Positions 33,113-42,104 of a DNA stretch of 64,000 nt are shown piece after piece. Location of the stretch: NCBI GenBank assembly GCA_029251165.1, contig JAQXDW010000110.1, positions 1-64,000 of the forward strand. The letters are read 5' to 3'. The position numbers and the translations under genes were made by a program. The DNA comes from Myxococcota bacterium. GTDB taxonomy: Bacteria; Myxococcota_A; UBA796. The notes under the pieces are model-generated. The model saw only the letters and a list, made by a program, of their open reading frames with translations. It did not search any database and was not told the DNA's origin. Every line of letters begins with the position of its first letter. The stretch's first letter is position 1.

Positions 33113-33444
33113 GAGCCATCGGCGGCGACGTGACCGCTGAGGCACAGCCCGTCGGTGAGGACCAGCGCGGAGAGCGCCACCAGTCCGACCAGCGCCGCCG
33201 CCATCGCGCCTCGGGCCAGTCGCTTCGTGGTCACCGTGGTCGCCAGCGGAGAGCCAGCAGCCCCGGAGCCGCCGATCACCGCGCACACCATGACCCCGAT
33301 GAGGAGCCATGGCTGGTAGGCGTCCGCGTGGGGATGACTGATGATCGGCCAGGAGCCAGCACCGAGCAGAAATACTGCTGGAAAGGCCGTCATCAGCAGT
33401 CTGGACCAGGGGGTGTGCGGCGTGGGCTGAGGCATGGCCGTCAT
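33097..33444 (-). CDS. Small membrane protein with three transmembrane segments
   Basis: This is a 115-residue inner-membrane protein of unknown function. Hydrophobic spans are LLMTAFPAVFLLGAGSWPII, LLIGVMVCAVIGGSGAAGSP, and AAALVGLVALSALVLTDGLC, with a short periplasmic end (GHVAADGSCSWK). ATG 33444 or 33435 is possible. It is the first gene of the operon running to DUF4403 and overlaps the aminotransferase start. An unusual HPHADAYQPW segment sits between spans one and two. No family recognised. Confidence 0.6.
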   Translation of the reverse strand: MTAMPQPTPHTPWSRLLMTAFPAVFLLGAGSWPIISHPHADAYQPWLLIGVMVCAVIGGSGAAGSPLATTVTTKRLARGAMAAALVGLVALSALVLTDGLCLSGHVAADGSCSWK

Positions 33445-33567
33445 CCTCGCACAGGCGGCGTCGGTGGGCTGTCAGGAGAACTCAAAAAGAGGCCCGTGAT
33501 GACCGCTGCAGCATCGTGATCCGCGCACCCATCAGCACCCTCTCCTGCGCCGTTGAGCCGTGCGACG

Positions 33568-36105
33568 TCACCGCACCCAGAGCACCTGCCAGGCATGAAG
33601 GCCGCTGTCATTGTAGCTGTCGAGGTAGCCAGGGTAGTTCTCCTCGTCGCCGTACTGCTCTAACGGGAGGAACTGCATGCCCCAGCAGTCGGCATCATCG
33701 TCAGCGTCAGCATCGCTGGAGCGGGCATAGCTTCCGCCCTCGTCGTAGTAGCTGCCGTGCAGGCCCGTGAAGCCGTCGCAGGTCGAGGGCTCGTCGCCGT
33801 CGATGAGCGCATAGTCGCTGCCGTCGGAGGAGCCGTCGATCGGATCGTGACCCTGGCTCCAGACGGTGAGGTAGTCGTAGTCTGCGGTGTCCCAGGAGTC
33901 CTCCACGCCGATCTCCAGCCGCAGGATCCAGTTGCCGTCGTCGTCGGAGAAGTGCTCGCGGAGATCGAGGATCGAGTAGTCGTCGTCCGCTGCATCACCG
34001 TGGGTTCCCCAGTCTGAGGGGGCCCACCATGTCGGGTAGAGCGTGGCATACAGCCGTGTCCAGCCGCCGCCGTCGCGGGTCATGTCGCAGTACGCCTCGA
34101 CGGCATCGTCGACGTCTCCGTTCGGTGCGATCCAGTACAGCCCGTCGATGCTGCTGGTGTCCTCCTCGAAGATCTCCTGGCAGGTGTACGCCGCGCACGC
34201 CGCCTCGATGCCGAGAAGCTCCTCGTCGATGGTGCCCTCGCAGTTGTTGTCGACGCCGTCGCACACCTCGTCGACGCCGGGATGAATCAGATGGTCTGTG
34301 TCATCGCAGTCGGAGTGGTTGGGGATGCGACCGGTGGGCTGGGTGCAGGCGGCGGTCGAGTCTGTCGGATCGCCGAAGCCGTCGCCGTCGCAGTCGGTGT
34401 ACCAGGTGTGCTGTCCGGTGACGTCGCTGTCGTCGTCATCGACGAGTCCGTCGCAGTCGTTGTCGGTGCCGTCGCAGGTCTCCACAGCCCCAGGCTTCGA
34501 GGTGCTGTCGTAGTCGTCGCAGTCGGTGCTGTCGATGACGTACCCGATGGGCTGGCTGCAGGCCTCGGCGGTCATCGCAGCGGTGCCGTAGCCGTCGCTG
34601 TCGTAGTCCTGATACCAGGTCGGAGCACCGGTCAGATCGGTGTCGTCGTCGTCGGTCAGGCCGTCGCAGTCGTCGTCCTTGCTGTTGCACTCCTCAGCAG
34701 CACCCGGATTGATCGCGGGCTGGGTGTCTGAGCAGTCGCCGTCGTTGTCGACGTAGCCTGCCGGCTCCGTACAGCTGTCGGTGGTGGTCGAGGCATCGCC
34801 GTAGCTGTCGGAGTCGAAGTCGCGGTAGAAGGTGAGCATGTCGATGGCGTCTTCGTCGGCGCTGCCGTCGCAGTCGTTGTCGTCGCCATCGCACACCTCG
34901 TCGGCGCCTGGGTAGGAGTCGGCGTGGGTGTCGTCACAGTCGGTGCTGTCCTCGACATAGCCAGTGGGGGCCGCGCACTCCAGGGTGCTGTAGTCGGTGG
35001 TTCCGTAGCCATCCCCGTCGGCATCGGCGTAGAACGTAGTTCCGTCGGTCAAGGTGGGATCGCCCGCGTCGAGCCAGCCGTTGCAGTTGTTGTCTTCGCC
35101 GTCGCAGATCTCGTGGACGGACGGGTTGATGTCGACGTCGGTGTCGTCGCAGTCGCTGTTGTTGTCGACATAGCCAGACGGCAAGACGCAGCTTGTCGTG
35201 ACCGATGAGGGATCTCCGAAGCCGTCGGCGTCGGTATCGGCGTACCAGTCTGAGGCATCTGCGGCGGTGCTCTCGTCGGTGGTGCCGTTGCAGTCGTTGT
35301 CTACTCCGTCACACAGCTCGGTGCTGTTGGGGGAGATGCTGCCGTCGGTGTCGTTGCAGTCTCCCGGCGTCGGCGAGTAGCCGGCGATCACCGCGCAGGC
35401 ACCAACAGTGCCGCTGGTGAGTCCGAAGCCGTCGCTGTCATCGTCGCGGTAGAAGGTGGTGGTGACGCCCTCGTCGGTGGTGCCATCGCAGTCGTTGTCG
35501 CGCTCATCGCAGACCTCGGTCCCGCCGGGGTGGGCATCTGCAGCGGTGTCGTCGCAGTCGCTGCTGTCGGTCACCCAGCCGGAGGGCGGGTCGCAGGTGT
35601 CGTAGCCCGAGTCGACATCGCCGAAGCCGTCACCGTCGGCGTCGTAGTACCAGACCGTGATGAGGTCTTCGTCGATGTCACCGTCGCAGTCGTTGTCCGC
35701 TCCGTCACACCGCTCGTCGGCCTCTGGGCTGATCTCTGGATCGCGGTCGTTGCAGTCACCGTCGAACTCGGTGAAGCCGTCGGGCAGCTCGCAGGCTTCG
35801 AGCGTCGTGTCGCTGTCGCCCCAGGCATCACCGTCGGTGTCCAGGTAGAAGGTGATGGTCAGACCCTCGTCGATGGTCCCATCGCAGTTGTTGTCTTCGC
35901 CGTCGCAGATCTCGGGGGCGTTGGGATAGACTTCCGTGCTGAGATCATCGCAGTCGCCATCTGCCGGGGTGTAGCCGTCGGCGTCAACATCAGCGTCAAC
36001 GTCCTCGATCCCGTTGATGTCCATGGCCTCGGCATCTTCGCCAGTGTCCGTCGGCAGCGCCTTGAGTGCGCAGGCCATCATGAGCAAGAAGGACAGAGTC
36101 GTCAT
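33568..36105 (-). CDS. MopE-repeat lipoprotein with C-terminal fibrinogen-like domain
   Basis: This is an 845-residue lipoprotein (lipobox LLMMAC). After a short acidic linker come nine copies of a roughly 70-residue MopE-type putative metal-binding repeat. Each has a YxDxDxDGxG calcium-loop-like part, a DCDD or DCNDxD block, and a CDGxDNDCDG or near variant (first copy ICDGEDNNCDG, last VCDGVDNNCEG). The last about 190 residues form a fibrinogen-like domain: TCQEIFEEDTSSIDGLYWIA, VEAYCDMTRDGGGWTRLY, a Trp-rich middle and an acidic YARSSDADADDDADCWGMQF loop. ATG 36105 has GGAG six bases upstream. Probably exported to the surface and binding Ca2+ and perhaps glycans. Neighbours give no pathway. 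Confidence 0.92.
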   Translation of the reverse strand: MTTLSFLLMMACALKALPTDTGEDAEAMDINGIEDVDADVDADGYTPADGDCDDLSTEVYPNAPEICDGEDNNCDGTIDEGLTITFYLDTDGDAWGDSDTTLEACELPDGFTEFDGDCNDRDPEISPEADERCDGADNDCDGDIDEDLITVWYYDADGDGFGDVDSGYDTCDPPSGWVTDSSDCDDTAADAHPGGTEVCDERDNDCDGTTDEGVTTTFYRDDDSDGFGLTSGTVGACAVIAGYSPTPGDCNDTDGSISPNSTELCDGVDNDCNGTTDESTAADASDWYADTDADGFGDPSSVTTSCVLPSGYVDNNSDCDDTDVDINPSVHEICDGEDNNCNGWLDAGDPTLTDGTTFYADADGDGYGTTDYSTLECAAPTGYVEDSTDCDDTHADSYPGADEVCDGDDNDCDGSADEDAIDMLTFYRDFDSDSYGDASTTTDSCTEPAGYVDNDGDCSDTQPAINPGAAEECNSKDDDCDGLTDDDDTDLTGAPTWYQDYDSDGYGTAAMTAEACSQPIGYVIDSTDCDDYDSTSKPGAVETCDGTDNDCDGLVDDDDSDVTGQHTWYTDCDGDGFGDPTDSTAACTQPTGRIPNHSDCDDTDHLIHPGVDEVCDGVDNNCEGTIDEELLGIEAACAAYTCQEIFEEDTSSIDGLYWIAPNGDVDDAVEAYCDMTRDGGGWTRLYATLYPTWWAPSDWGTHGDAADDDYSILDLREHFSDDDGNWILRLEIGVEDSWDTADYDYLTVWSQGHDPIDGSSDGSDYALIDGDEPSTCDGFTGLHGSYYDEGGSYARSSDADADDDADCWGMQFLPLEQYGDEENYPGYLDSYNDSGLHAWQVLWVR

Positions 36106-36677
36106 CACATCTCCAGCAACTCATCTGAGCCTACGCGGTTCCATCCGCAACACAAGGCGTTGAACTCCCTCTTGTCTCCTGTTGTTAGACCATGTGGTTG
36201 TCTGTTTTTTCATGTGTAAGCTGGGGATTAGATCAATTGAGAGTATCGAGATTACCTTATTTTCATCAGGTTTATGGGTTGTTTTAGGCGCGTAATATTA
36301 AGCGAGCAGAGCTGTTCAGTAAGACCAAGTGTGCTGTGTCACGCTTTATTAATGGCATGCAGTTCTGGAGTGAACCTGTCATCGGAGCATTCAGTGATTC
36401 GGCACATTCTTTATGCGTGGATCGAAGCAATTTCGGTCGTGTCAACAAATCATGGATCTTGCGGCCCTATTGAGTATAAACAGCTTATTAAGTTGTTTTA
36501 TTGGTGAATCGTTGAGAATTCTCTTAAAGTATTGACATGACAATATTTGATCAAGAATACGATTCAACAATATCCGCTGGCGGTGATCGGACACACAGCG
36601 GAAGGGATGCACGGACCACTGCTGTGAACCGCTAAAGATCCGCTCTCATCAGGTACTCTTTTCGCTCCTGGCGCGAG
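36106..36677. other. AT-rich intergenic region without a convincing gene
   Basis: This is 572 bp between the MopE-fibrinogen gene and the copper-monooxygenase-like gene. Bases about 36180-36600 are visibly AT-rich against the roughly 65% GC surroundings, with runs such as TTTTTT and several TAAT/ATTA clusters. A 78-codon open frame (36274-36507, plus) has no ribosome site, no family likeness and unusual codon use. The stretch likely holds the promoter of the MopE gene and may be old transferred or regulatory DNA. Confidence 0.6.
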
Positions 36678-37628
36678 CTACTGCTCCCAGAGCACGCCGT
36701 CGCTGGTCTCGACCACTTCACACTGAGCAGACATGCTGAATGGCGTGTGTACGATGGCGAGGTTGCACATCTCGTCCTTAGAGTCGAGGCCGTAGGGCAC
36801 CATGTCGTCGGTGTCGTTGCGCCAGGTGCAGGCGTACTCGAAGCCGGTTCCGGCGGGCACGACAAGGGGCGGATCGTACTGCGTGATCTTGGGATCGTGC
36901 CAGTCGTCGTTCTCGAAGAAGACCTCGCCGGTCTCCTTGCCATCGAACGGAGCGATGGTGAACATGATGCCCTTCTCGTGGGTGTGGCTGGCGAGGAAGT
37001 GGACGTCGACGTCTTCGTTCATCACGCAGCGGGTCCACTCGGTGTGCTCGGACTGGGCCGGGATCTCGATGCTCTCGTCTCGGACCTGACCACCCCAGAT
37101 TCCATCGATGACTTCGCTCTCATCGATGGTATAGGCATTTACGATCGAGTAGAGATTCACGGTCTCGTCGGTCGGGTTGACGTAGTGAATCTCGTGGATG
37201 ATGTCCACGCCTGGCGGGAGGTTCGCCACGACCCCATCTGGGAGGTTCATTGTGTCCTGTGCGGTTCCCTGAGCGCCGAAGAACTGGATCTGGTTCTCCA
37301 TCAGGCTCTGATCGCCGTAGAGATCTTCACAGTCGTAGTCGCCGTACGGGATGGTGCCGGAAGCCACGAACAGGCCGGGAGTGGAGAGGGTCATGTGGTG
37401 GGTGCCCTCGTTCTGCTGGTACTCGATCCAGCTGACCGGAGCGTACTCGTCAACCGGAATCGGGTAGACCGCGCACTTCCAGACCTCCTCATAGGGCGGG
37501 GCGGTGGCCTCCATCTTGAGCTGGAAGCCCTCTGAGGCGGCTGGTGGCTCCAGGAAGCTGACGCCAGCGGCAGCAGAGTCGTCGGAGGACTTGTCGCCGC
37601 ATGCGGCGAGGAGGAGGATGGGAAACAT
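36678..37628 (-). CDS. Copper type II ascorbate-dependent monooxygenase-like lipoprotein
   Basis: This is a 316-residue lipoprotein (lipobox LLLAAC, Cys at residue 10). It resembles the PHM/DBM copper hydroxylases: the N-terminal domain shows EYQQNEGTHHMTLSTPGLFV with the two-His CuH-type motif, then DVHFLASHTHEKGIMFTIAP with a His-x-His, and HEIHYVNPTDETVNLYSIV. A likely Met ligand is in the DEMCNLAIV segment near the end. In characterised members these coordinate two copper ions that activate O2. The periplasmic location is unlike the vesicle enzymes. Substrate unknown. The lipase-like gene upstream on the same strand is 160 bp away; this gene is followed by an AT-rich spacer. Confidence 0.8.
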   Translation of the reverse strand: MFPILLLAACGDKSSDDSAAAGVSFLEPPAASEGFQLKMEATAPPYEEVWKCAVYPIPVDEYAPVSWIEYQQNEGTHHMTLSTPGLFVASGTIPYGDYDCEDLYGDQSLMENQIQFFGAQGTAQDTMNLPDGVVANLPPGVDIIHEIHYVNPTDETVNLYSIVNAYTIDESEVIDGIWGGQVRDESIEIPAQSEHTEWTRCVMNEDVDVHFLASHTHEKGIMFTIAPFDGKETGEVFFENDDWHDPKITQYDPPLVVPAGTGFEYACTWRNDTDDMVPYGLDSKDEMCNLAIVHTPFSMSAQCEVVETSDGVLWEQ

Positions 37629-37788
37629 CAGGGAACTCCTACTTGGGACCTGGGATGCGGTTTAGCAGAGGATACGGCAGAGCGGGAGGCGACGTCACGG
37701 ACTTGTTGCGTAGTGCTGATCGCGCTGGCGGGCTTCCTCACGGATCGGAGGTGCCGGTGTCGTCGAGCCGCCCCGGTGTGGTTGACCC

Positions 37789-38841
37789 TCATCGGGTCTG
37801 GAGCACTGCGGAGTCCCAGGGGCGCTCTGAGCCATCCAGCAGCCCGGTGACCTCTTCGGAGTCATCCCCGAGGAGGTGATGACGTGCGAAGGCGAGGGCG
37901 TAGGCTTCGATGAGAGAGAAGCCATCCTCAGGGGCGAGATCCGGGCAGCCGCCGACCCCGAACATCTCGTGGCAGCCGCCCTCGATGGAGACCCAGGACA
38001 GCGCGGTGCCCGCTGAGAGGTCCCACATCTGCTGTGGATCGTCGCGATCTTCGGTTCCCGACATCTGCAGCACCGGCACGGTGAGGTTCTCCAGCCCGCC
38101 GTCGGCGAAGTACTCGAACCGACCCGCCCCGGCCATCGGGATCGCTGCGACGAAGCGGTCATCGAAGAAGCCCGCCTCCAGGGCCGCCAGCTCCGCCTCG
38201 GTGCAGTCGATCAGGGCGCCGCTGTCGCACTGTGCCTCGAACCCTGGGCGGGAGAGGGTCCCGCCGATGGTGGCCCAGGTGTCGTACCCGCCGAAGCTGT
38301 AGCCAGCGAGCACCATCTGGTCAGTGTCCGCTCCGGAGAGGTCCGGCTGGGCTGCCACGGCATCGACTGCTGCGCGGTCATTGAGGGGGCGTCGGTAGTA
38401 GATCGGCAGCGGGATGTCGCCGTAGTCGGTCAGGGTGTTGCCGACGTGGTCTGGTGCAGCGACGATCCAGCCATGGCTGGCGAAGTGCCGAGCGAGGAAG
38501 CTGCTGGAGCCGCCGTAGAGGAACGAGCCATGGGAGAAGATGAGCACCGGGTAGCCGCCGGCGTGCAGTGTCGCTGCGGGCGCAGCATCGAGGATGGCGT
38601 CGGGATCCTCGACGAGGTTGAAGTACCGGGGGGCCTCGCCGCCCTCGTCGGCTGTGGGGTACCAGATGTTGACAGGCACCGTCAGGCGATCACCGGTCGG
38701 CTCGGTGTAGGTCTGCTCGACGAGTCGGTAGCCGACACCCATCGGTCCCGATCCGATCACCGACAGCGAGAGCGGGTCAACAGCGGAGGCGGCGGAGTCG
38801 TCAGACGAGTCACCACAGGCAGAGAGAAGGATGAGCAGCAT
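37789..38841 (-). CDS. Alpha/beta-hydrolase lipoprotein (chlorophyllase/PAF-AH-like)
   Basis: This is a 350-residue lipoprotein (lipobox ILLSAC, Cys at residue 9; the [19 protein letters not shown] start matches other lipoproteins here). The fold shows [35 protein letters not shown], the nucleophile elbow [14 protein letters not shown], catalytic Asp in [15 protein letters not shown] and His in [14 protein letters not shown]. This arrangement fits dienelactone-, chlorophyllase- or platelet-activating-factor acetylhydrolase-like esterases. The mature region has a paired Cys near the active site ([10 protein letters not shown]). Periplasmic or outer-membrane location; substrate unknown. Confidence 0.83.
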   Translation of the reverse strand: MLLILLSACGDSSDDSAASAVDPLSLSVIGSGPMGVGYRLVEQTYTEPTGDRLTVPVNIWYPTADEGGEAPRYFNLVEDPDAILDAAPAATLHAGGYPVLIFSHGSFLYGGSSSFLARHFASHGWIVAAPDHVGNTLTDYGDIPLPIYYRRPLNDRAAVDAVAAQPDLSGADTDQMVLAGYSFGGYDTWATIGGTLSRPGFEAQCDSGALIDCTEAELAALEAGFFDDRFVAAIPMAGAGRFEYFADGGLENLTVPVLQMSGTEDRDDPQQMWDLSAGTALSWVSIEGGCHEMFGVGGCPDLAPEDGFSLIEAYALAFARHHLLGDDSEEVTGLLDGSERPWDSAVLQTR

Positions 38842-38967
38842 TGGTGCGTCTTATCCTGTGATCTCGCTCCAGACCGGTGGACGGTGCTACGCAGGGCCAC
38901 GGCATGTGAATTGGCGTCGTCATTCACGGTGATAAGGCTCCCTCCAGAACCCTTCGGGAGTCCCGCC

Positions 38968-39975
38968 ATGAGCATGCCGTACCGCTACCTGGGCCGATCT
39001 GGCCTCAAGGTCTCCGCCCTCTCCTTTGGATCCTGGGTCACGTTCGACCACCAGATGGACTTCAAGCCGGCACAGGAGGCGATGTCTGCGGCGTTTGAGG
39101 CGGGCTGCAACTTCTTCGACAATGCCGAGGCCTACGCCAACGGCAAGGCCGAGACCATCATGGGCCGAGCCCTCTCGGCGCTGGACTGGGGCCGCGACGA
39201 GTACGTGGTCAGCACGAAGATCTTCTGGGGCGGACAGGGGCCAAACCAGCGGGGTCTGTCTCGGAAGCACGTCATCGAGGGCGTCGATGCGGCCCGCAAG
39301 CGCTTCGGGCTCGACCACCTCGACCTCGTCTTCTGCCACCGTCCCGACCTGCACACGCCCATCGAGGAGACCGTCCGGGCAATGAACCACGTCATCGACC
39401 GGGGCTGGGCGTTCTACTGGGGCACCAGCGAGTGGAGCGCCGATCAGATCCGTGAGGCATGGCGGGTGGCGGACCGGCTCGGGCTCATCGGACCGCTGAT
39501 GGAGCAGCCGCAGTACCACATGTTCCATCGAGAGCGGGTGGAGAAGGAGTATGCTGCGCTGGTCGCGGACAAGGGGCTCGGCATGACGGTCTGGAGTCCG
39601 CTGGCCAGCGGCCTGCTGACCGGAAAGTACAACGACGGCGTGCCCGAGGGATCTCGGCTCTCTCTTCCACAGTACGACTGGCTGCGGGAGTCGATCCTCA
39701 ACGATCCCTCCTTCCCTGACAAGATCGCGAAGGTCCAGAAGCTGACGGAGGTGGCCGAGGACCTCGGCGGCACCATGGCTCAGCTCGCCCTGGCCTGGGC
39801 TGCGCGTCATCCGCGCGTCAGCACGGTCATCACCGGCGCCTCTCGGACCGAGCAGGTCGTCGAGAACATGGCCGCGATCGATCTCCTCGACAAGCTGACG
39901 CCGGAGGTCCTGGCGAAAATTGAGGGCATCCTCGGCAACGGCCCGCAGCCGGACACCGACTTCCGGGATGGCTGA
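38968..39975 (+). CDS. Aldo/keto reductase of the voltage-gated K+ channel beta-subunit (Kv-beta) group
   Basis: This is a 335-residue reductase. The start is [20 protein letters not shown] and the catalytic Asp/Tyr lie in [14 protein letters not shown], Lys in [12 protein letters not shown], and His in [13 protein letters not shown]. The roughly 35-residue stretch [20 protein letters not shown], then [15 protein letters not shown] and [20 protein letters not shown], matches the Kv-beta/YghZ-type (AKR6) subfamily. Bacterial members reduce methylglyoxal and similar aldehydes with NADPH. ATG 38968 is chosen because the family start lies there; the open frame upstream is antisense to the hydrolase gene. 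It is divergent from that lipoprotein gene. Confidence 0.93.
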   Translation: MSMPYRYLGRSGLKVSALSFGSWVTFDHQMDFKPAQEAMSAAFEAGCNFFDNAEAYANGKAETIMGRALSALDWGRDEYVVSTKIFWGGQGPNQRGLSRKHVIEGVDAARKRFGLDHLDLVFCHRPDLHTPIEETVRAMNHVIDRGWAFYWGTSEWSADQIREAWRVADRLGLIGPLMEQPQYHMFHRERVEKEYAALVADKGLGMTVWSPLASGLLTGKYNDGVPEGSRLSLPQYDWLRESILNDPSFPDKIAKVQKLTEVAEDLGGTMAQLALAWAARHPRVSTVITGASRTEQVVENMAAIDLLDKLTPEVLAKIEGILGNGPQPDTDFRDG

Positions 39976-39998
39976 GGAGGGCTTGGTATACTCTCGCC

Positions 39999-40916
39999 AT
40001 GCCGCTTGATCTTCAGAACGAGCTCACCGACCGGCTCTCTGGACTGGATGATGTCTACCTCGCACCAGACATTCCCCACCAGATGCGCACGACGGTGGCC
40101 GCCACCCATGCGCACCACCTGCCGTCTGAGGAGTCGATCCTCGCGCTGTATGACAGCACCCTGTTTGGATTGGGAGCGAACGGCTTCATCCTCACCGCCC
40201 GGCGGATCTGCTGGAAGAACACCCTGGGGGCGCCGCAGCAGATCACCTACGCGGAGATCAACCCGGACAGCCTCTCTGTGGAGCGCGCTCAGCTGAACAT
40301 CTCCGGCGGTCAGATTCAGAGCATGATGACCGAGGGCCTCCCGGAGGTACTCTGCGCGCTCCTTTCCCTGCTCGCACGCCGCCCTCCTCCAGCTGCCGAT
40401 GGACTCAACGAGCAGCTCCACCGCCTGGCCCTCCTGCACCTTGGTAAGGACGAGTCGGTCTTCTATGCGCCTGGGATTCCACCAAAGAAGCTTCACCGCG
40501 TGCGAAAGATCCACAGCAGCCAGCTCGCGGTGTCGGAGCCTGTCCTCGTGCTGTTCGACGACACGGTCTTCGGCGGTGCTCAGGATGGCTTCATCATCAC
40601 CCCGCAGCGCCTGTGCTGGAAGAACATCGTGGCCCGTCCCCAGTCTGTCCGCTGGGCGGAGCTGGATCCCGTCACGGTCACCACAACGAAGAGCCAGGTC
40701 TTCATCGCTGGCGAGCCGATCTCCCTCACCTGCGAGACGGAGCTGGTCCCAAGAGCCGCCCAGGCGTTTCGGGAGATTGCCGAGCTCATCCAGCACGGAG
40801 CGATACGGCCGGCGTCTGCTTCCGCGGCCCCTGCTCGGCTTCAGCGGTGTACGTACTGCGGACTGCGGCTGCCCGATGAGGCGGTGCACTGCCCCGGGTG
40901 CGGTGGCCCGGCGTAG
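39999..40916 (+). CDS. Tandem-duplicated domain protein with C-terminal zinc ribbon
   Basis: This is a 305-residue cytoplasmic protein of no recognised family. Residues about 15-125 and 150-260 are two copies of the same domain, shown by matched segments: ILALYDSTLFGLGANGFILT with VLVLFDDTVFGGAQDGFIIT, and RRICWKNTLGAPQQITYAE with QRLCWKNIVARPQSVRWAE. The fold could be PH-like (short beta strands and a conserved WKN). A linker SASAAPARLQR leads to a zinc-ribbon-like end, CTYCGLRLPDEAVHCPGCGG, with four Cys. ATG 39999 follows the Kv-beta gene by 23 bp, so the two may be cotranscribed. A regulator- or scaffold-like role is plausible but unsupported. Confidence 0.68.
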   Translation: MPLDLQNELTDRLSGLDDVYLAPDIPHQMRTTVAATHAHHLPSEESILALYDSTLFGLGANGFILTARRICWKNTLGAPQQITYAEINPDSLSVERAQLNISGGQIQSMMTEGLPEVLCALLSLLARRPPPAADGLNEQLHRLALLHLGKDESVFYAPGIPPKKLHRVRKIHSSQLAVSEPVLVLFDDTVFGGAQDGFIITPQRLCWKNIVARPQSVRWAELDPVTVTTTKSQVFIAGEPISLTCETELVPRAAQAFREIAELIQHGAIRPASASAAPARLQRCTYCGLRLPDEAVHCPGCGGPA

Positions 40917-40924
40917 CCTCCCGG

Positions 40925-41998
40925 TCAGCCTCGGCGGCGCTTCACTCGGGCCCAGCCGTGCTCGATCATCGGCGCGGCGGTGTCGTGGAGCGTCTCGGCC
41001 AGCGGTCGCCAGGTCATGCCGTAGGCGCTCTCGCTCAGCGCGCTGCTCATCGGCATGGAGCGGCCGACGAGCTTGCCGAGCTGCGCGGTGTTCAGGGTCT
41101 TGTCGAACATCGACACCAGCAGCACCACCCACCGCGGGATCTTCCGGGTACCCATCACCACGTCAGGAAACATCGCCTGGATCTGCTGCATCAGCTCTGG
41201 CATCCAGCCGTTGGCCGCCACCAGGATGCAGCGGGCTGGTGGGGACTCGGCCTCCAGCGCGCGGACATGGGCCTCGGAGACGTCGCGGACGTCGACCACG
41301 TTGAGCATCAGCCGTGGGACTCCCGGGTTCGTTCGGCTCACGACATCCCGGACCAGCTTGGGGCTGGCTTTGGCGTGGGCCTTGATCAGCGGCGGCCCCC
41401 AGACCATGCCGGGGTTGAGGTGGACCAGCTCAAACCGCTCGTCTTCAGGCAGCCCATCGACGAACGCCCGCGCGGCCTTCTCGGCCTCGACCTTGGCGAG
41501 TCCGTAGGGGTCGGTCTCCAGGGTCGAGCTGGTGTTCCAGTCCGCCTCCGTGAACAGGTGGTCATCGGGCTTGTCCCAGCCATAGACCGCGACGACGGAG
41601 CTGGTGTGGACGACCCTTCGGACCGTGCCGGCCTTCCGCACGCTCTCCAGGACATTGCGGGTGCCGATGAGGCTGGGATCGACAATGTCGCGCTGGGGAT
41701 CCTCGGCGGCGAAGAACACCGCAGCGGCGCAGTGGCACACCCCGGCAGCTCCCGCCATCGCAGCATCGAAGCTGCCGTCCTTCATCAGATCGGCGGCGAC
41801 CAGCTCCAGGCGATCACGGGCACCAGCGGCCTCGGCGATGGCGTGGAGGTGCGCGACCTTGGCGGTGTTGCTCGGATCCCGGACGGTTCCCCGCACCCGG
41901 TAGCCGGCCTGAAGCAGGTCGGAGATGAGGTGGCTGGCGATGAAGCCATTGGCCCCGGTGACACAGACCAGATCGCCTGCCTGTAGCGCTGCACTCAT
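40925..41998 (-). CDS. Extended SDR / NAD-dependent epimerase-dehydratase (dihydroflavonol-reductase-like)
   Basis: This is a 357-residue NAD(P)-binding protein. The Rossmann motif is VCVTGANGFIASHLISDLLQ, the next strand gives YRVRGTVRDPSNTAKVAHL, and LELVAADLMKDGSFDAAMAG follows. The YxxxK pair is in DPYGLAKVEAEKAARAF, and the downstream LVHLNPGMVWGPPL segment fits extended SDRs. The sequence is close to the dihydroflavonol-4-reductase/cinnamoyl-CoA-reductase group of bacterial reductases. Substrate unknown. Convergent with the zinc-ribbon gene (8 bp between stops). A hairpin terminator lies upstream between it and the OmpA gene. Confidence 0.88.
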   Translation of the reverse strand: MSAALQAGDLVCVTGANGFIASHLISDLLQAGYRVRGTVRDPSNTAKVAHLHAIAEAAGARDRLELVAADLMKDGSFDAAMAGAAGVCHCAAAVFFAAEDPQRDIVDPSLIGTRNVLESVRKAGTVRRVVHTSSVVAVYGWDKPDDHLFTEADWNTSSTLETDPYGLAKVEAEKAARAFVDGLPEDERFELVHLNPGMVWGPPLIKAHAKASPKLVRDVVSRTNPGVPRLMLNVVDVRDVSEAHVRALEAESPPARCILVAANGWMPELMQQIQAMFPDVVMGTRKIPRWVVLLVSMFDKTLNTAQLGKLVGRSMPMSSALSESAYGMTWRPLAETLHDTAAPMIEHGWARVKRRRG

Positions 41999-42039
41999 CA
42001 GAACTCCTCGCGAGACTTGAGCACCCTACCAAAGAGGAC

Positions 42040-42068
42040 GCCCCCGCCAGCGGAGTGCTGGCAGGGGC
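42040..42068 (-). terminator. Probable intrinsic terminator for the OmpA gene
   Basis: A 12-base-pair stem with one mismatch (42040-42051 paired with 42057-42068) and a 5-base loop lies 36 bp past the OmpA stop. On the minus strand the stem is followed by CGTCCTCTTTGG, a modest T-rich run, so it may work with partial efficiency. Confidence 0.6.
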
Positions 42069-42104
42069 GCTGGTCATCGCACCCGGAGCATCCGAGCAGC
42101 GAGA

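Noticed and set aside
33568-36105. Spaced repeats looking like a CRISPR array
   Set aside because: The spacing is about 210 bp and the units are degenerate coding repeats of MopE domains, not short identical repeats with unique spacers.
36274-36507. 78-codon open frame in the AT-rich island
   Set aside because: No ribosome site, no family likeness, and composition unlike the neighbours.
38446-38967. Upstream in-frame extension of the Kv-beta-type reductase
   Set aside because: It is antisense to the alpha/beta-hydrolase lipoprotein; the family N terminus begins at 38968.
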